In this document: positions 7,563-14,158 of the stretch, one piece after another
How positions within the stretch are numbered: the stretch's first letter is position 1
Layout: every line of letters begins with the position of its first letter
NCBI GenBank assembly: GCA_944377405.1
Contig: CALWES010000006.1
Span: forward strand, 88,102 to 152,101
Length of the DNA stretch: 64,000 nucleotides
Reading direction: 5' to 3'
Origin: an uncultured Lachnospiraceae bacterium
GTDB taxonomy: Bacteria > Bacillota > Clostridia > Lachnospirales > Lachnospiraceae
Notes under the pieces: generated by a model
Database searches by the model: none
What the model saw: the letters and a program-made list of their open reading frames with translations, nothing else
Told to the model about the DNA's origin: nothing
Program-made: the position numbers and the translations under genes

Positions 7563-8863
7563 TGAAGACCTTATATCTTGACTGTGGAATGGGTGCTGCC
7601 GGAGATATGCTGGCGGCTGCACTTTTTGAACTCCTGCCTGACCGGGAGGCCTTCCTTAGGGACCTTGAGGCCGCAGGGATACCCGGTGTCCGCTTTCAGC
7701 CGGAGCCCATGGAAAAATGCGGCATCACCGGCACCCATATGGGGGTCACGGTAAATGGCGAGGAAGAAGAAATCCTGGACGTCCATCTTCACGCCCATCA
7801 TCATGAAGAGGCCCACTGCCATGACCACGGACACCATGACTTGCCTCATCACGGGCACTCTCATGAACATCATGAGGAACAGGGACACGATCATGAGCAT
7901 GGGCATGAACATGGCCATCACCACCACAGCAGCCTCCATGATATCGGGCACATCGTTATGGGGCATCTCCAGGTCTCCCAGAAGATAAAGGAGGACGTCA
8001 TGGCGGTCTACGGACTGATCGCCGAGGCAGAAAGCCACGCCCACGGAGTGCCCGTCAGCGAGATCCATTTCCATGAGGTGGGGACCCTGGATGCAGTGGC
8101 GGATATCACCGCCGTCTGCATGCTTATGGAGCGCCTTGCGCCGGATCAGGTGATCGCATCCCCGGTGCATGTGGGCAGCGGCCATGTCCACTGCGCCCAC
8201 GGCATCCTGCCGGTTCCTGCTCCCGCCACGGCGTACATCCTGAAAGACGTTCCCATTTACGGCGGCCGGATCGAGGGAGAGCTCTGCACCCCTACTGGAG
8301 CTGCCCTTCTGAAGCACTTTGCCACCGGCTTTGGCAGCATGCCCGTTATGAAGACAGAGGCCATCGGCTATGGCATGGGGAAGAAGGATTTTCCGGCAGC
8401 CAACTGCCTGCGGGCTTTTCTGGGGGAGACGGAGGACCGGCAGGAGACGGTTCCCGAGCTCAGCTGCAACGTGGACGACATGACCGCCGAGCAGATCGGC
8501 TTCGCCCTGGAGCGTTTCTTTGACGCCGGTGCCCTGGAGGCCTATACCCTCCCCATCGGCATGAAAAAGTCCCGGCCAGGCACCCTGATCCGGGTGATCT
8601 GCCGGGAAGAAGATAAAGAGGCCCTGGTAAGGGCCATGTTCCGATACACCTCCACCATCGGGATCCGGGAGACCTCTACCCGGCGCTACGTGCTGGACCG
8701 CCAGCTTAAGACCCTGGAGACGGAGTTCGGGCCGGTGCAGCTTAAGACCTCCCGGGGCTACGGCATCAGCCGCTCCAAATACGAATACGAGGATCTGGCC
8801 CGCATCGCCAGGGAGCAGGGGATGAGCCTGGAGGAAGTGCTCGATCGGATCAGCAGATCCTGA
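7562..8863 (+). CDS. larC: LarC, nickel insertion enzyme (unsplit)
   Basis: A 433-aa cyclometallase that inserts nickel into the thiolated precursor, using CTP. It starts MKTLYLDCGMGAAGDM, typical of the family, and has a long His/Asp/Glu-rich stretch at about residues 75-125 (for example HHHEEAHCHDHGHH) likely to store or bind nickel. The C-terminal catalytic part (SCNVDDMTAEQIG, MKKSRPGTLIRVIC) is in the same frame, so no programmed frameshift is needed, unlike Lactiplantibacillus plantarum larC1/larC2. It ends 7 nt from the convergent truA gene. Confidence 0.93.
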   Translation: MKTLYLDCGMGAAGDMLAAALFELLPDREAFLRDLEAAGIPGVRFQPEPMEKCGITGTHMGVTVNGEEEEILDVHLHAHHHEEAHCHDHGHHDLPHHGHSHEHHEEQGHDHEHGHEHGHHHHSSLHDIGHIVMGHLQVSQKIKEDVMAVYGLIAEAESHAHGVPVSEIHFHEVGTLDAVADITAVCMLMERLAPDQVIASPVHVGSGHVHCAHGILPVPAPATAYILKDVPIYGGRIEGELCTPTGAALLKHFATGFGSMPVMKTEAIGYGMGKKDFPAANCLRAFLGETEDRQETVPELSCNVDDMTAEQIGFALERFFDAGALEAYTLPIGMKKSRPGTLIRVICREEDKEALVRAMFRYTSTIGIRETSTRRYVLDRQLKTLETEFGPVQLKTSRGYGISRSKYEYEDLARIAREQGMSLEEVLDRISRS

Positions 8864-8870
8864 AGCTTAT

Positions 8871-9614
8871 CTAGAAATACACCTTTTCCAGAAACAAGCC
8901 CTGGGGCGGCGCCGTATAACCCGCCGCCTCCCTGTCCAGGGCCTCAAGGATCCCCGGGATGTCCTCCGGGTTCCTTCTTCCATAGCCCACCTCCAGGAGC
9001 GTTCCTGTCATGATCCTGATCATATACTGGAGGAAGCCGTCTCCCTGATAGCTCAGCTTAAGGATCTCCCGTTCTTCATCAAAACTGATATCGATGGAAT
9101 CCACCCTTCTTACGGTGGATTTTTTCATATGCCGGTTGCCGCAGAAGGATCTGAAGTCATGGCTTCCTGTAAGGAAGGCTGCCGCCTGCCGCATTTTTTC
9201 AGGATCCGGCTTTTCCTCTACGTGGTACAGGAATTTCCGTTCAAAGACCGGCGCCTTTTCTCCTGTGCTGATGTAGTAGCAGTAAAGCTTCCCCCTGGCA
9301 CAGAACCTGCTGTGGAACCGTTCCCCTGCCTGCTCTAGGGAAAGGATCCGGATATCCTCCGGAAGATAGTGGTTCATATAGGCCCGGATCTCATCCCCGG
9401 ACAGGTCCGTCTCCAGAAAGGCATTGGCCACCTGGCCCCTGGCATGGACACCTGCATCCGTACGACCCGCCCCTGTGAGCTGTACCTCCTGCCCGGTCAT
9501 GCGGGAGAGCACCGTCTCCAGCTTCCCCTGGATGGTGTTATCGTTTCCCTTGAGCCTCTGCCAGCCGTTATAGCGGGTGCCGTCGTATTCTATGAGAAAT
9601 CTGTAGTTCTGCAT
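8871..9614 (-). CDS. truA: tRNA pseudouridine(38-40) synthase TruA
   Basis: A 247-aa enzyme that isomerises uridines 38-40 in the tRNA anticodon stem-loop. The N-terminal FLIEYDGTRYNGWQ and the catalytic motif GAGRTDAGVHARGQ (catalytic Asp in RTDAGVH) are intact, as is the C-terminal FLQYMIRIMTGTLLEVG segment. Length is normal. The ribosome site is weak: a GGAGG lies about 17 nt upstream of the ATG. Convergent with larC, with only 7 nt between stops. Confidence 0.95.
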   Translation of the reverse strand: MQNYRFLIEYDGTRYNGWQRLKGNDNTIQGKLETVLSRMTGQEVQLTGAGRTDAGVHARGQVANAFLETDLSGDEIRAYMNHYLPEDIRILSLEQAGERFHSRFCARGKLYCYYISTGEKAPVFERKFLYHVEEKPDPEKMRQAAAFLTGSHDFRSFCGNRHMKKSTVRRVDSIDISFDEEREILKLSYQGDGFLQYMIRIMTGTLLEVGYGRRNPEDIPGILEALDREAAGYTAPPQGLFLEKVYF

Positions 9615-9652
9615 GGCTGATGAAATGTTGTCTCCTCCCTGTAGCCCTCTGA

Positions 9653-9898
9653 TCAGATATGATAGATACCGGAGCTTCCCTCCCGGTATTCCAGCACCCT
9701 GCGGCCCTCATGATCCTTCATGGGTGTAGCGGTGCCGGACAGTTCTCCCCTTTGGATTCCTTCCGTGAGGCAGGTCTTCTCCACCCCCGTATCAAAAAGC
9801 AGGGCCCGTTCCTTTCCGCAGATGAGAAAGGCCCTTACTATCCCCTGGTCAAAGGCATAGATGTCATTTCCGTAGTTGATGACAGTTGTTCCTGACAT
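9653..9898 (-). pseudogene. Internally deleted MBL-fold hydrolase remnant
   Basis: An 81-codon open frame whose first 40 residues (DIYAFDQGIVRAFLICGKE, LLFDTGVEKT) match the N-terminus of metallo-beta-lactamase-fold hydrolases and whose last 32 (GTATPMKDHEGRRVLEY, SSGIYHI) resemble the C-terminal strand of the same family. The whole metal-binding core with the HxHxDH motif is missing, so an internal in-frame deletion is the likely history. It keeps a ribosome site (AGAGGAAG) and a clean promoter, so it may still be expressed as a short product. Confidence 0.6.
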
Positions 9899-9956
9899 TG
9901 TGACTTCCTCTTCTTTACATAAGTTTCTATTTCAAACACGAAATATCCCTTTTAAT

Positions 9957-9985
9957 AGAATAGTGGGATATATCCCTCAAGTCAA
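9957..9985 (-). promoter_or_regulatory. Promoter with palindromic operator in the spacer (copy A)
   Basis: Minus-strand -35 TTGACT (9980-9985) and -10 TATTCT (9957-9962), 17-nt spacer. The spacer contains the perfect 12-bp palindrome GGGATATATCCC (9965-9976), and a further half-site ATATCCC lies just downstream of the -10. This is a classic repressor-binding position. A near-identical copy is at 12984-13012 in the integrated element. Confidence 0.65.
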
Positions 9986-10030
9986 TCCCAACCGCCGGAA
10001 ATAGCTTTTGCCCGAAATCAGGAAAAAACT

Positions 10031-10789
10031 TTACTCCGCAAACACCAGGAGCTTTGCCGCATAGGCGTCCGCCTCTCCTGCCTCGGGGCTTCCGGAGCTG
10101 CTGGTATCAGATTCCTGGCTGACCACAAGGCGGGTCCCCTCATGAATATCCTCCAGGGTCACGATGTTCCTGGTAAGATAGGGCATCACCTCCGTACCTG
10201 CGTCAGCCCTCCAGGTGACGCCGTCCTGATCCATGATCACGATGCTGCCATCCTCTTTGGTCTCTACCTGCTGGGCCACCACATACATAGGCGCAGAGGC
10301 ATCCTGCGGTACGTTAACGATCAGGATCTGCGCTGCAGTCTGGGGCGGAATGCTCATGGTCATGGCCTGAGCGGTCCAGACATATACAGGCTGGGCGGTT
10401 TCGATCTCCGACATGGCCACCGGCGCAAGGGTCGTTCCATCCAGTACCGGCGTATTGGCGGTAGTCTTCAGGATGATCTCGCTGGTGGTATCCTTGTATT
10501 CCCCGTTTTCATCCACCAAAAGCTCATTGCTGTTGAAGGTGATATCCCCAGATGCTTCGTCCACATCGGCGATATAGCCCCACTTTGACACAGGCTGCAG
10601 CTCGACGTAGGTTTCCGCCTCTTCCGCCTTTGTTTCTTCCCCGGTCTCCCCGGAAACGGTTTCCGGCCGGGCCGCCGTGGTCTGAGCTGCTTTGGTCTCC
10701 GCTGCGCCAGTGCCGCAGGCGGAAAGGGCGCTTGCGGAAAGCACCGCCGCCATCGTCAGGATCATTGCTTTATCAAATCTTTTTTTCAT
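10031..10789 (-). CDS. Predicted lipoprotein of unknown function
   Basis: A 252-aa secreted lipoprotein: Lys-rich start, hydrophobic segment, lipobox ALSAC, then a Thr/Glu-rich linker and a mostly beta-strand globular part without a family I recognise. Two ATGs are close together; the one at 10789 stands 9 nt after AAGGA, while the one at 10798 overlaps that site, so the shorter form is preferred. It contains alternating strand-like segments (WGYIADVDEASGDITFNSNEL, VILKTTANTPVLDG-like) reminiscent of small beta-barrel/OB folds, which is only an impression. Possible promoter TTGACT-N17-GATGAT at 10840-10868. Confidence 0.7.
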   Translation of the reverse strand: MKKRFDKAMILTMAAVLSASALSACGTGAAETKAAQTTAARPETVSGETGEETKAEEAETYVELQPVSKWGYIADVDEASGDITFNSNELLVDENGEYKDTTSEIILKTTANTPVLDGTTLAPVAMSEIETAQPVYVWTAQAMTMSIPPQTAAQILIVNVPQDASAPMYVVAQQVETKEDGSIVIMDQDGVTWRADAGTEVMPYLTRNIVTLEDIHEGTRLVVSQESDTSSSGSPEAGEADAYAAKLLVFAE

Positions 10790-10839
10790 CTTTTTCATTC
10801 CTTTTCTGTGTTTTTTTTCGTTTGCAAACTGTATACGCT

Positions 10840-10868
10840 ATCATCCGCTAAAACCTTTCGGAAGTCAA
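10840..10868 (-). promoter_or_regulatory. Possible promoter of the lipoprotein gene
   Basis: Minus-strand TTGACT (10863-10868), 17-nt spacer, GATGAT (10840-10845). The -10 matches the consensus at four of six positions only. Confidence 0.35.
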
Positions 10869-10946
10869 CGGCCCGGGGATCGATTTAAGCTAAAGGTAAT
10901 GGAGTTTTATAAGATGTTAAGATTTGCTTTCAGAAAGCGTTCAAAA

Positions 10947-10986
10947 AGGCCCCTGCAGGAGAAAACATTCTCCGAAGCAGGTGCCT
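10947..10986 (-). terminator. Terminator of the ECF sigma/anti-sigma operon
   Basis: A two-part hairpin on the minus strand: outer AGGC-CCTGC with GCAGG-GCCT and inner GGAGAA with TTCTCC, followed by TTTTTGA. It lies 40 nt after the anti-sigma stop codon. Confidence 0.75.
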
Positions 10987-11023
10987 GTTCAGGTCTGTCC
11001 TTCTTCTTTCTTTTATGAAGGGA

Positions 11024-11827
11024 TTATTTTATGATCGCCTCCGCCATCTCCACCAGATCGGAAACCGCAAGTCCGCTGTCATAGCTTGACAGAAGATAGT
11101 GGAGTCCATTCTTTTCCCAGGAAACAGACCGGAAAACCCGCTCCTCCCTGGTTTCTGTGCCGTAGCTGATAAAGAGTTTTCCTTCCTGTTCCAGAGCAGT
11201 TTCCTCCTCCGTAGGGGTTTCATCCGGCGGCAGGAACAGGTATTGATCCTCGGAGGTATAAAGCGTTATATCTCCACAGTGTGTCTCTTTCTTTCCTTTC
11301 TGCACGCCCTCCGCATCCCACTGGGCCCGTAAGGCTTCCGGAGGATTGGCCACATTGAGGAATACTTCCTCAGCCGCCTGCTCCGGGTTCCGGTAATCGA
11401 ACTGAACTTCCGGATAAGCCCCCATGCTGACGCCATTTTCATCCGCCATCTCCACAGCCGTTACAAATCCTCTGTCAAATTGATAACCATTTTCAAAAGC
11501 TTCCGCATAGTCAGGCGTTATCCCGAAAATGCTGCCTGCCTCCCTGGCGGTTTCCTCCGCCGACTGAATGGCCTCCTTCAGATCTGTCGAGCTGGACAGG
11601 GATGCTACCCGCCCTGCTGCGATCGCCGAAACGCTTCCGATCACCAGCACAGCCGCCAGGGCCAGCGCCAGTTTCTTTCCCCTTGATATTCTCATAACTG
11701 TTCTCCTTTCCTCTGTCCTTAAGCGGATTTTCTGAAAGATCCTTTCGCTGTCGTCTTCCCCCAGGAAAATGCTGTCTCCAAACGCCTGGATCGTTTTCCT
11801 GATCTCCTCATCCTTTAATTCCTTCAT
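11024..11827 (-). CDS. Predicted membrane anti-sigma factor
   Basis: A 267-aa protein encoded directly after, and overlapping by 4 nt, an ECF sigma gene. A short cytoplasmic N-terminal helical region (about 1-47) precedes one transmembrane segment (about 49-68, KKLALALAAVLVIGSVSAIA) and an extracellular domain with a FFLPP-like sensor part (YTSEDQYLFLPPDE). That topology fits anti-sigma factors that hold their sigma at the membrane until an outside signal releases it. No zinc-binding HxxxCxxC motif is visible, so it is not a ZAS-type anti-sigma. Signal unknown. Confidence 0.75.
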   Translation of the reverse strand: MKELKDEEIRKTIQAFGDSIFLGEDDSERIFQKIRLRTEERRTVMRISRGKKLALALAAVLVIGSVSAIAAGRVASLSSSTDLKEAIQSAEETAREAGSIFGITPDYAEAFENGYQFDRGFVTAVEMADENGVSMGAYPEVQFDYRNPEQAAEEVFLNVANPPEALRAQWDAEGVQKGKKETHCGDITLYTSEDQYLFLPPDETPTEEETALEQEGKLFISYGTETREERVFRSVSWEKNGLHYLLSSYDSGLAVSDLVEMAEAIIK

Positions 11828-12384
11828 TCCAATCCCTCCCTGATCAGTTTTCTTGCCTGGTAGAGCCGCGACTTCACAGTGCCCGCAAGGCTTCCTGTAG
11901 CCTCTGCGATCTCCCTGATGGAGCAGTCCTCGTAATAATAAAGGATCACTACCGTCCTCAGTTTCACCGGAAGCCCGGCAATGAGCTTCATCATTTGCCT
12001 TTGCTGTTCTCCCTGAATAGCCCTCTCCTGAGGGGATACCCCCTGCAGGTCCTCCAGAAGTCTTTCCTTCGAAGCCGTTTCTTCGTCCTCCAGAAGCGCC
12101 TCCAGCGAGCTTTCCCGTTTCTTCCGCTTAAGCAGCTTTACCGCTTTTCTGACTAAGATCTTTCTGATCCATTTCTCAATGCCCATGGGATTTTTCAGTT
12201 CTCCTCTGTGAAGATACACCGTCACAAAGGTTTCCTGTAAAATATCTTCGCTGTCGGCCCGATTGCCGGACATCAGATACGCCGTCCGGTAAAGCTTCTG
12301 ATAAAAGGCGCCGTACACCGCCGCAAAGGCTCCGTCATCTCCCGCTATCATCGCCTCTATGGTGTTTTTTTCTTTGTCCGTCAT
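11824..12384 (-). CDS. ECF-family RNA polymerase sigma factor
   Basis: A 186-aa sigma factor with region 2 (FAAVYGAFYQKLYRTAYLM, then DSEDILQETFVTVY) and region 4 (LPVKLRTVVILYYYEDCSIREIAEATG, helix-turn-helix ending in GTVKSRLYQARK) and no regions 1 or 3. It directs RNA polymerase to a small regulon under control of the partner encoded downstream. Upstream the minus strand carries TGAACC about 70 nt before the ATG, resembling the GAAC -35 element of ECF promoters, so autoregulation is plausible. Confidence 0.92.
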   Translation of the reverse strand: MTDKEKNTIEAMIAGDDGAFAAVYGAFYQKLYRTAYLMSGNRADSEDILQETFVTVYLHRGELKNPMGIEKWIRKILVRKAVKLLKRKKRESSLEALLEDEETASKERLLEDLQGVSPQERAIQGEQQRQMMKLIAGLPVKLRTVVILYYYEDCSIREIAEATGSLAGTVKSRLYQARKLIREGLE

Positions 12385-12515
12385 ATCTGTTTCCGTCCCT
12401 CACGCCGGTTTTTTCGATGCATCTGTTATATAAGAGTCTCTAAAGGCAAAAAAGGTTCATAAAAAAGTTGTTTTTAGTGCTTTTATAAATTTATTTTTCA
12501 AAAGAACTGGCTGGA

Positions 12516-12544
12516 TTGACTTTGAAAACTGTCAGTCCTACAAT
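12516..12544 (+). promoter_or_regulatory. Strong plus-strand promoter with no downstream gene
   Basis: TTGACT (12516-12521), 17-nt spacer, TACAAT (12539-12544). The transcript would start near 12551 and meet a strong hairpin terminator at 12683-12728 without any convincing reading frame between. Confidence 0.6.
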
Positions 12545-12550
12545 AAAACA

Positions 12551-12745
12551 TAAGTATCATAATCTAAGGAAGGCGGAAAAGGCGGCCCGGTTCCTGCCAA
12601 AGTAAACGCCATGCTCTCCCAGGCAGCCTCTGAAAAAAAATCCTGCGAGCTTTTTATCGGTTGATTTTAAACATAACAAAAGCACCCTGACCGTTCATCA
12701 CAGTTTTCTGTGTTCTACGGTCAGGGTGTCGTTTATTTAATCTTT
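12551..12745 (+). ncRNA. Candidate small non-coding RNA
   Basis: About 190 nt between a good promoter and a strong terminator. Segments can pair (GGCG with CGCC near 12580-12610; CTGCC with GGCAG near 12596 and 12624), and there is a purine-rich start with AAGGAAGGCGG. No known RNA family is recognised. The minus strand of the same stretch also reads as a short open frame, so a decayed gene is the alternative. Confidence 0.35.
12683..12728. terminator. Bidirectional terminator left of the integrated element
   Basis: CACCCTGACCGT pairs with ACGGTCAGGGTG (12 bp) around an inner CACAG-TTTT-CTGTG hairpin. On the plus strand it is followed by TCGTTTATTTAATCTTTT and on the minus strand by CTTTTGTTATG, so it can act both ways. 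Between it and the att repeat (12739-12795) the minus strand has about 19 codons ending in a stop, possibly the tail of a lost gene. Confidence 0.7.
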
Positions 12746-12795
12746 TCCAGCGCCTGATAGGCCTCTTTCAGATCATAATCTGCTGACAAATAAAA

Positions 12796-12818
12796 AGAGC
12801 GCGAGACGGGGATCGAAC
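12796..12818. other. attL: copy of tRNA-Gly 3' end
   Basis: Twenty-three bases starting AGAGCGCGAGAC and ending GATCGAAC match 38229-38251 exactly; the next base on either side differs. It covers the acceptor and part of the T arm of the tRNA. Confidence 0.88.
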
Positions 12819-12832
12819 TATTCGATGTCTCT

Positions 12833-12895
12833 GAAACCCTTATTTTATGCGGTTCTCCACTCTCAAAATCCCGTGTGTATTCAAAGTGTATTCAA
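12833..12895. repeat. Integrase arm-type repeats, left end
   Basis: GAAACCCTTATTTTATG (12833-12849) and two copies of GTGTATTCAA (12875-12884, 12886-12895). The same two motifs occur at the right end (38191-38207; 38147-38156, 38157-38166). In the circular form they would flank the attachment core on both sides, as expected for integrase or excisionase binding sites. Confidence 0.6.
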
Positions 12896-12983
12896 GCAAA
12901 TATAGAAAGGAGCGTTGCGGCGATGTATCTCTTTTTCTTTTACATACGTTTCTATTTCAAACATGTAATACCTTTTTAATTAC

Positions 12984-13012
12984 AGCATAGTGGGATATAT
13001 CCCTCGAGTCAA
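12984..13012 (-). promoter_or_regulatory. Promoter with palindromic operator (copy B, inside the element)
   Basis: Minus-strand TTGACT (13007-13012) and TATGCT (12984-12989), 17-nt spacer holding the same palindrome GGGATATATCCC (12992-13003) as copy A. Similarity to 9914-9986 extends over about 75 bp, including TTTCTATTTCAAACA. Downstream on the minus strand there is no gene before attL, so it would transcribe outward through the attachment site. No other feature is seen between 12896 and 13092. Confidence 0.55.
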
Positions 13013-13092
13013 TGACAATCTGTATACTTCTCAATCTTTATACGAGTCTTTCCCCAGCCACGAACTGAAGGCTGGGGAATATTTCCGATTTT

Positions 13093-14145
13093 CTATACTG
13101 TTATTTTAAGCTTTGTGGGACTCGAACTTACCAAAGTCCCCGTCTCCCCAATCTGTATCGGCCCCAATGCAACACACTCTCCGATATCCAGTCGGCTCAG
13201 GAGCATTGAGTATGCCGCAATCTCCGTTCCACCCAGTATCTTGGCTACATCCCTGATTTCATTCTCTGCTGGCTTGAAGTAGAGTTGGATACCCGACTGC
13301 AGGAGTAATTTCTGCTGGGAATTGGTAAAATTAATTCCCAGAGCCTGGGTCGCAAGGATGAGACCAATTCCATATTTGCGGCCCTCCACAAGAAATTTTT
13401 CCAATGCGGAGCCTTTCTTGAGCGAGATATTCTGAAACTCATCGATCATGATGTAGAGGTCTTTAATCTCTCCAGATAGGACCCTACGCCAGATATGGGC
13501 AAGAAGCAGTTCAGAGACAAGGGCCTGCGTTTTGTCATCAAATTTGCTCAGGCGAATGATATTAAGCTTCCCATGCTCGATAAGCATATCGCTATCAGCA
13601 TCTTTAAAAATATTTCTTCCCAGGAGAAACTGCAACTTGTCAGCAACGTTGGCCGCTACATCAGTCTTCTGAAGTTTTAGGCCATCTTCAAGGGCTGATA
13701 GCCCTTTTTGGGCATACAGATTCTCCTCAAGAACATATTTTGCTGCCCGCTGAAGAGCCGCTCTTTGCCTCACGCCAAGGCTGACCGTTTTCTCGATAAT
13801 ATCGCAAAATGCAGATACCGTATCTTCCGGTCTCTCCACTCCTCCGTCTTCAAAAATAGCCGGGGCAAAAAGATTCGCTGGGATGCCTTCCGTATATGCT
13901 TCGACATTATTTGTGGCTCCAGCAAACTTATCTCGCAGAGGAGCATATATGTTCTTCTCACTCAGGGTTCCATGGAGGTCAAAGGCAAGAACAGTGCCTC
14001 CATTTTCTATAATTCTCGATGTAATTATCTGCATCGCCACTGATTTACCAGATCCGGATTTCCCCCAGATGGTAAGGTGTTTATTCATACCTTCCTTTTC
14101 TCCGAGATATACTTTGATCCCGTTAGTCATCCCTAGTTGCAACAT
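13093..14145 (-). CDS. HerA/FtsK-superfamily P-loop ATPase
   Basis: A 350-aa ATPase. Walker A GKSGSGKS is at residues 28-35, Walker B DLYIMIDEFQNIS near 225-237, and a motif TQALGI follows, as in HerA/VirB4/TraG-type hexameric DNA or substrate pumps. It is shorter than conjugative coupling proteins and has no transmembrane segment, so it acts in the cytoplasm. Start ATG follows AAGGAGGACAAATAG. The gene is 13 nt after the unknown 576-aa gene and is probably its functional partner. It could be a DNA translocase for transfer, replication or defence; the sequence does not decide. Confidence 0.8.
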   Translation of the reverse strand: MLQLGMTNGIKVYLGEKEGMNKHLTIWGKSGSGKSVAMQIITSRIIENGGTVLAFDLHGTLSEKNIYAPLRDKFAGATNNVEAYTEGIPANLFAPAIFEDGGVERPEDTVSAFCDIIEKTVSLGVRQRAALQRAAKYVLEENLYAQKGLSALEDGLKLQKTDVAANVADKLQFLLGRNIFKDADSDMLIEHGKLNIIRLSKFDDKTQALVSELLLAHIWRRVLSGEIKDLYIMIDEFQNISLKKGSALEKFLVEGRKYGIGLILATQALGINFTNSQQKLLLQSGIQLYFKPAENEIRDVAKILGGTEIAAYSMLLSRLDIGECVALGPIQIGETGTLVSSSPTKLKITV

Positions 14146-14158
14146 CTATTTGTCCTCC

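Noticed and set aside
7755..7988. Frame +1 peptide in the His-rich part of larC, as evidence of a programmed frameshift
   Set aside because: larC is continuous in one frame, so no frameshift is required.
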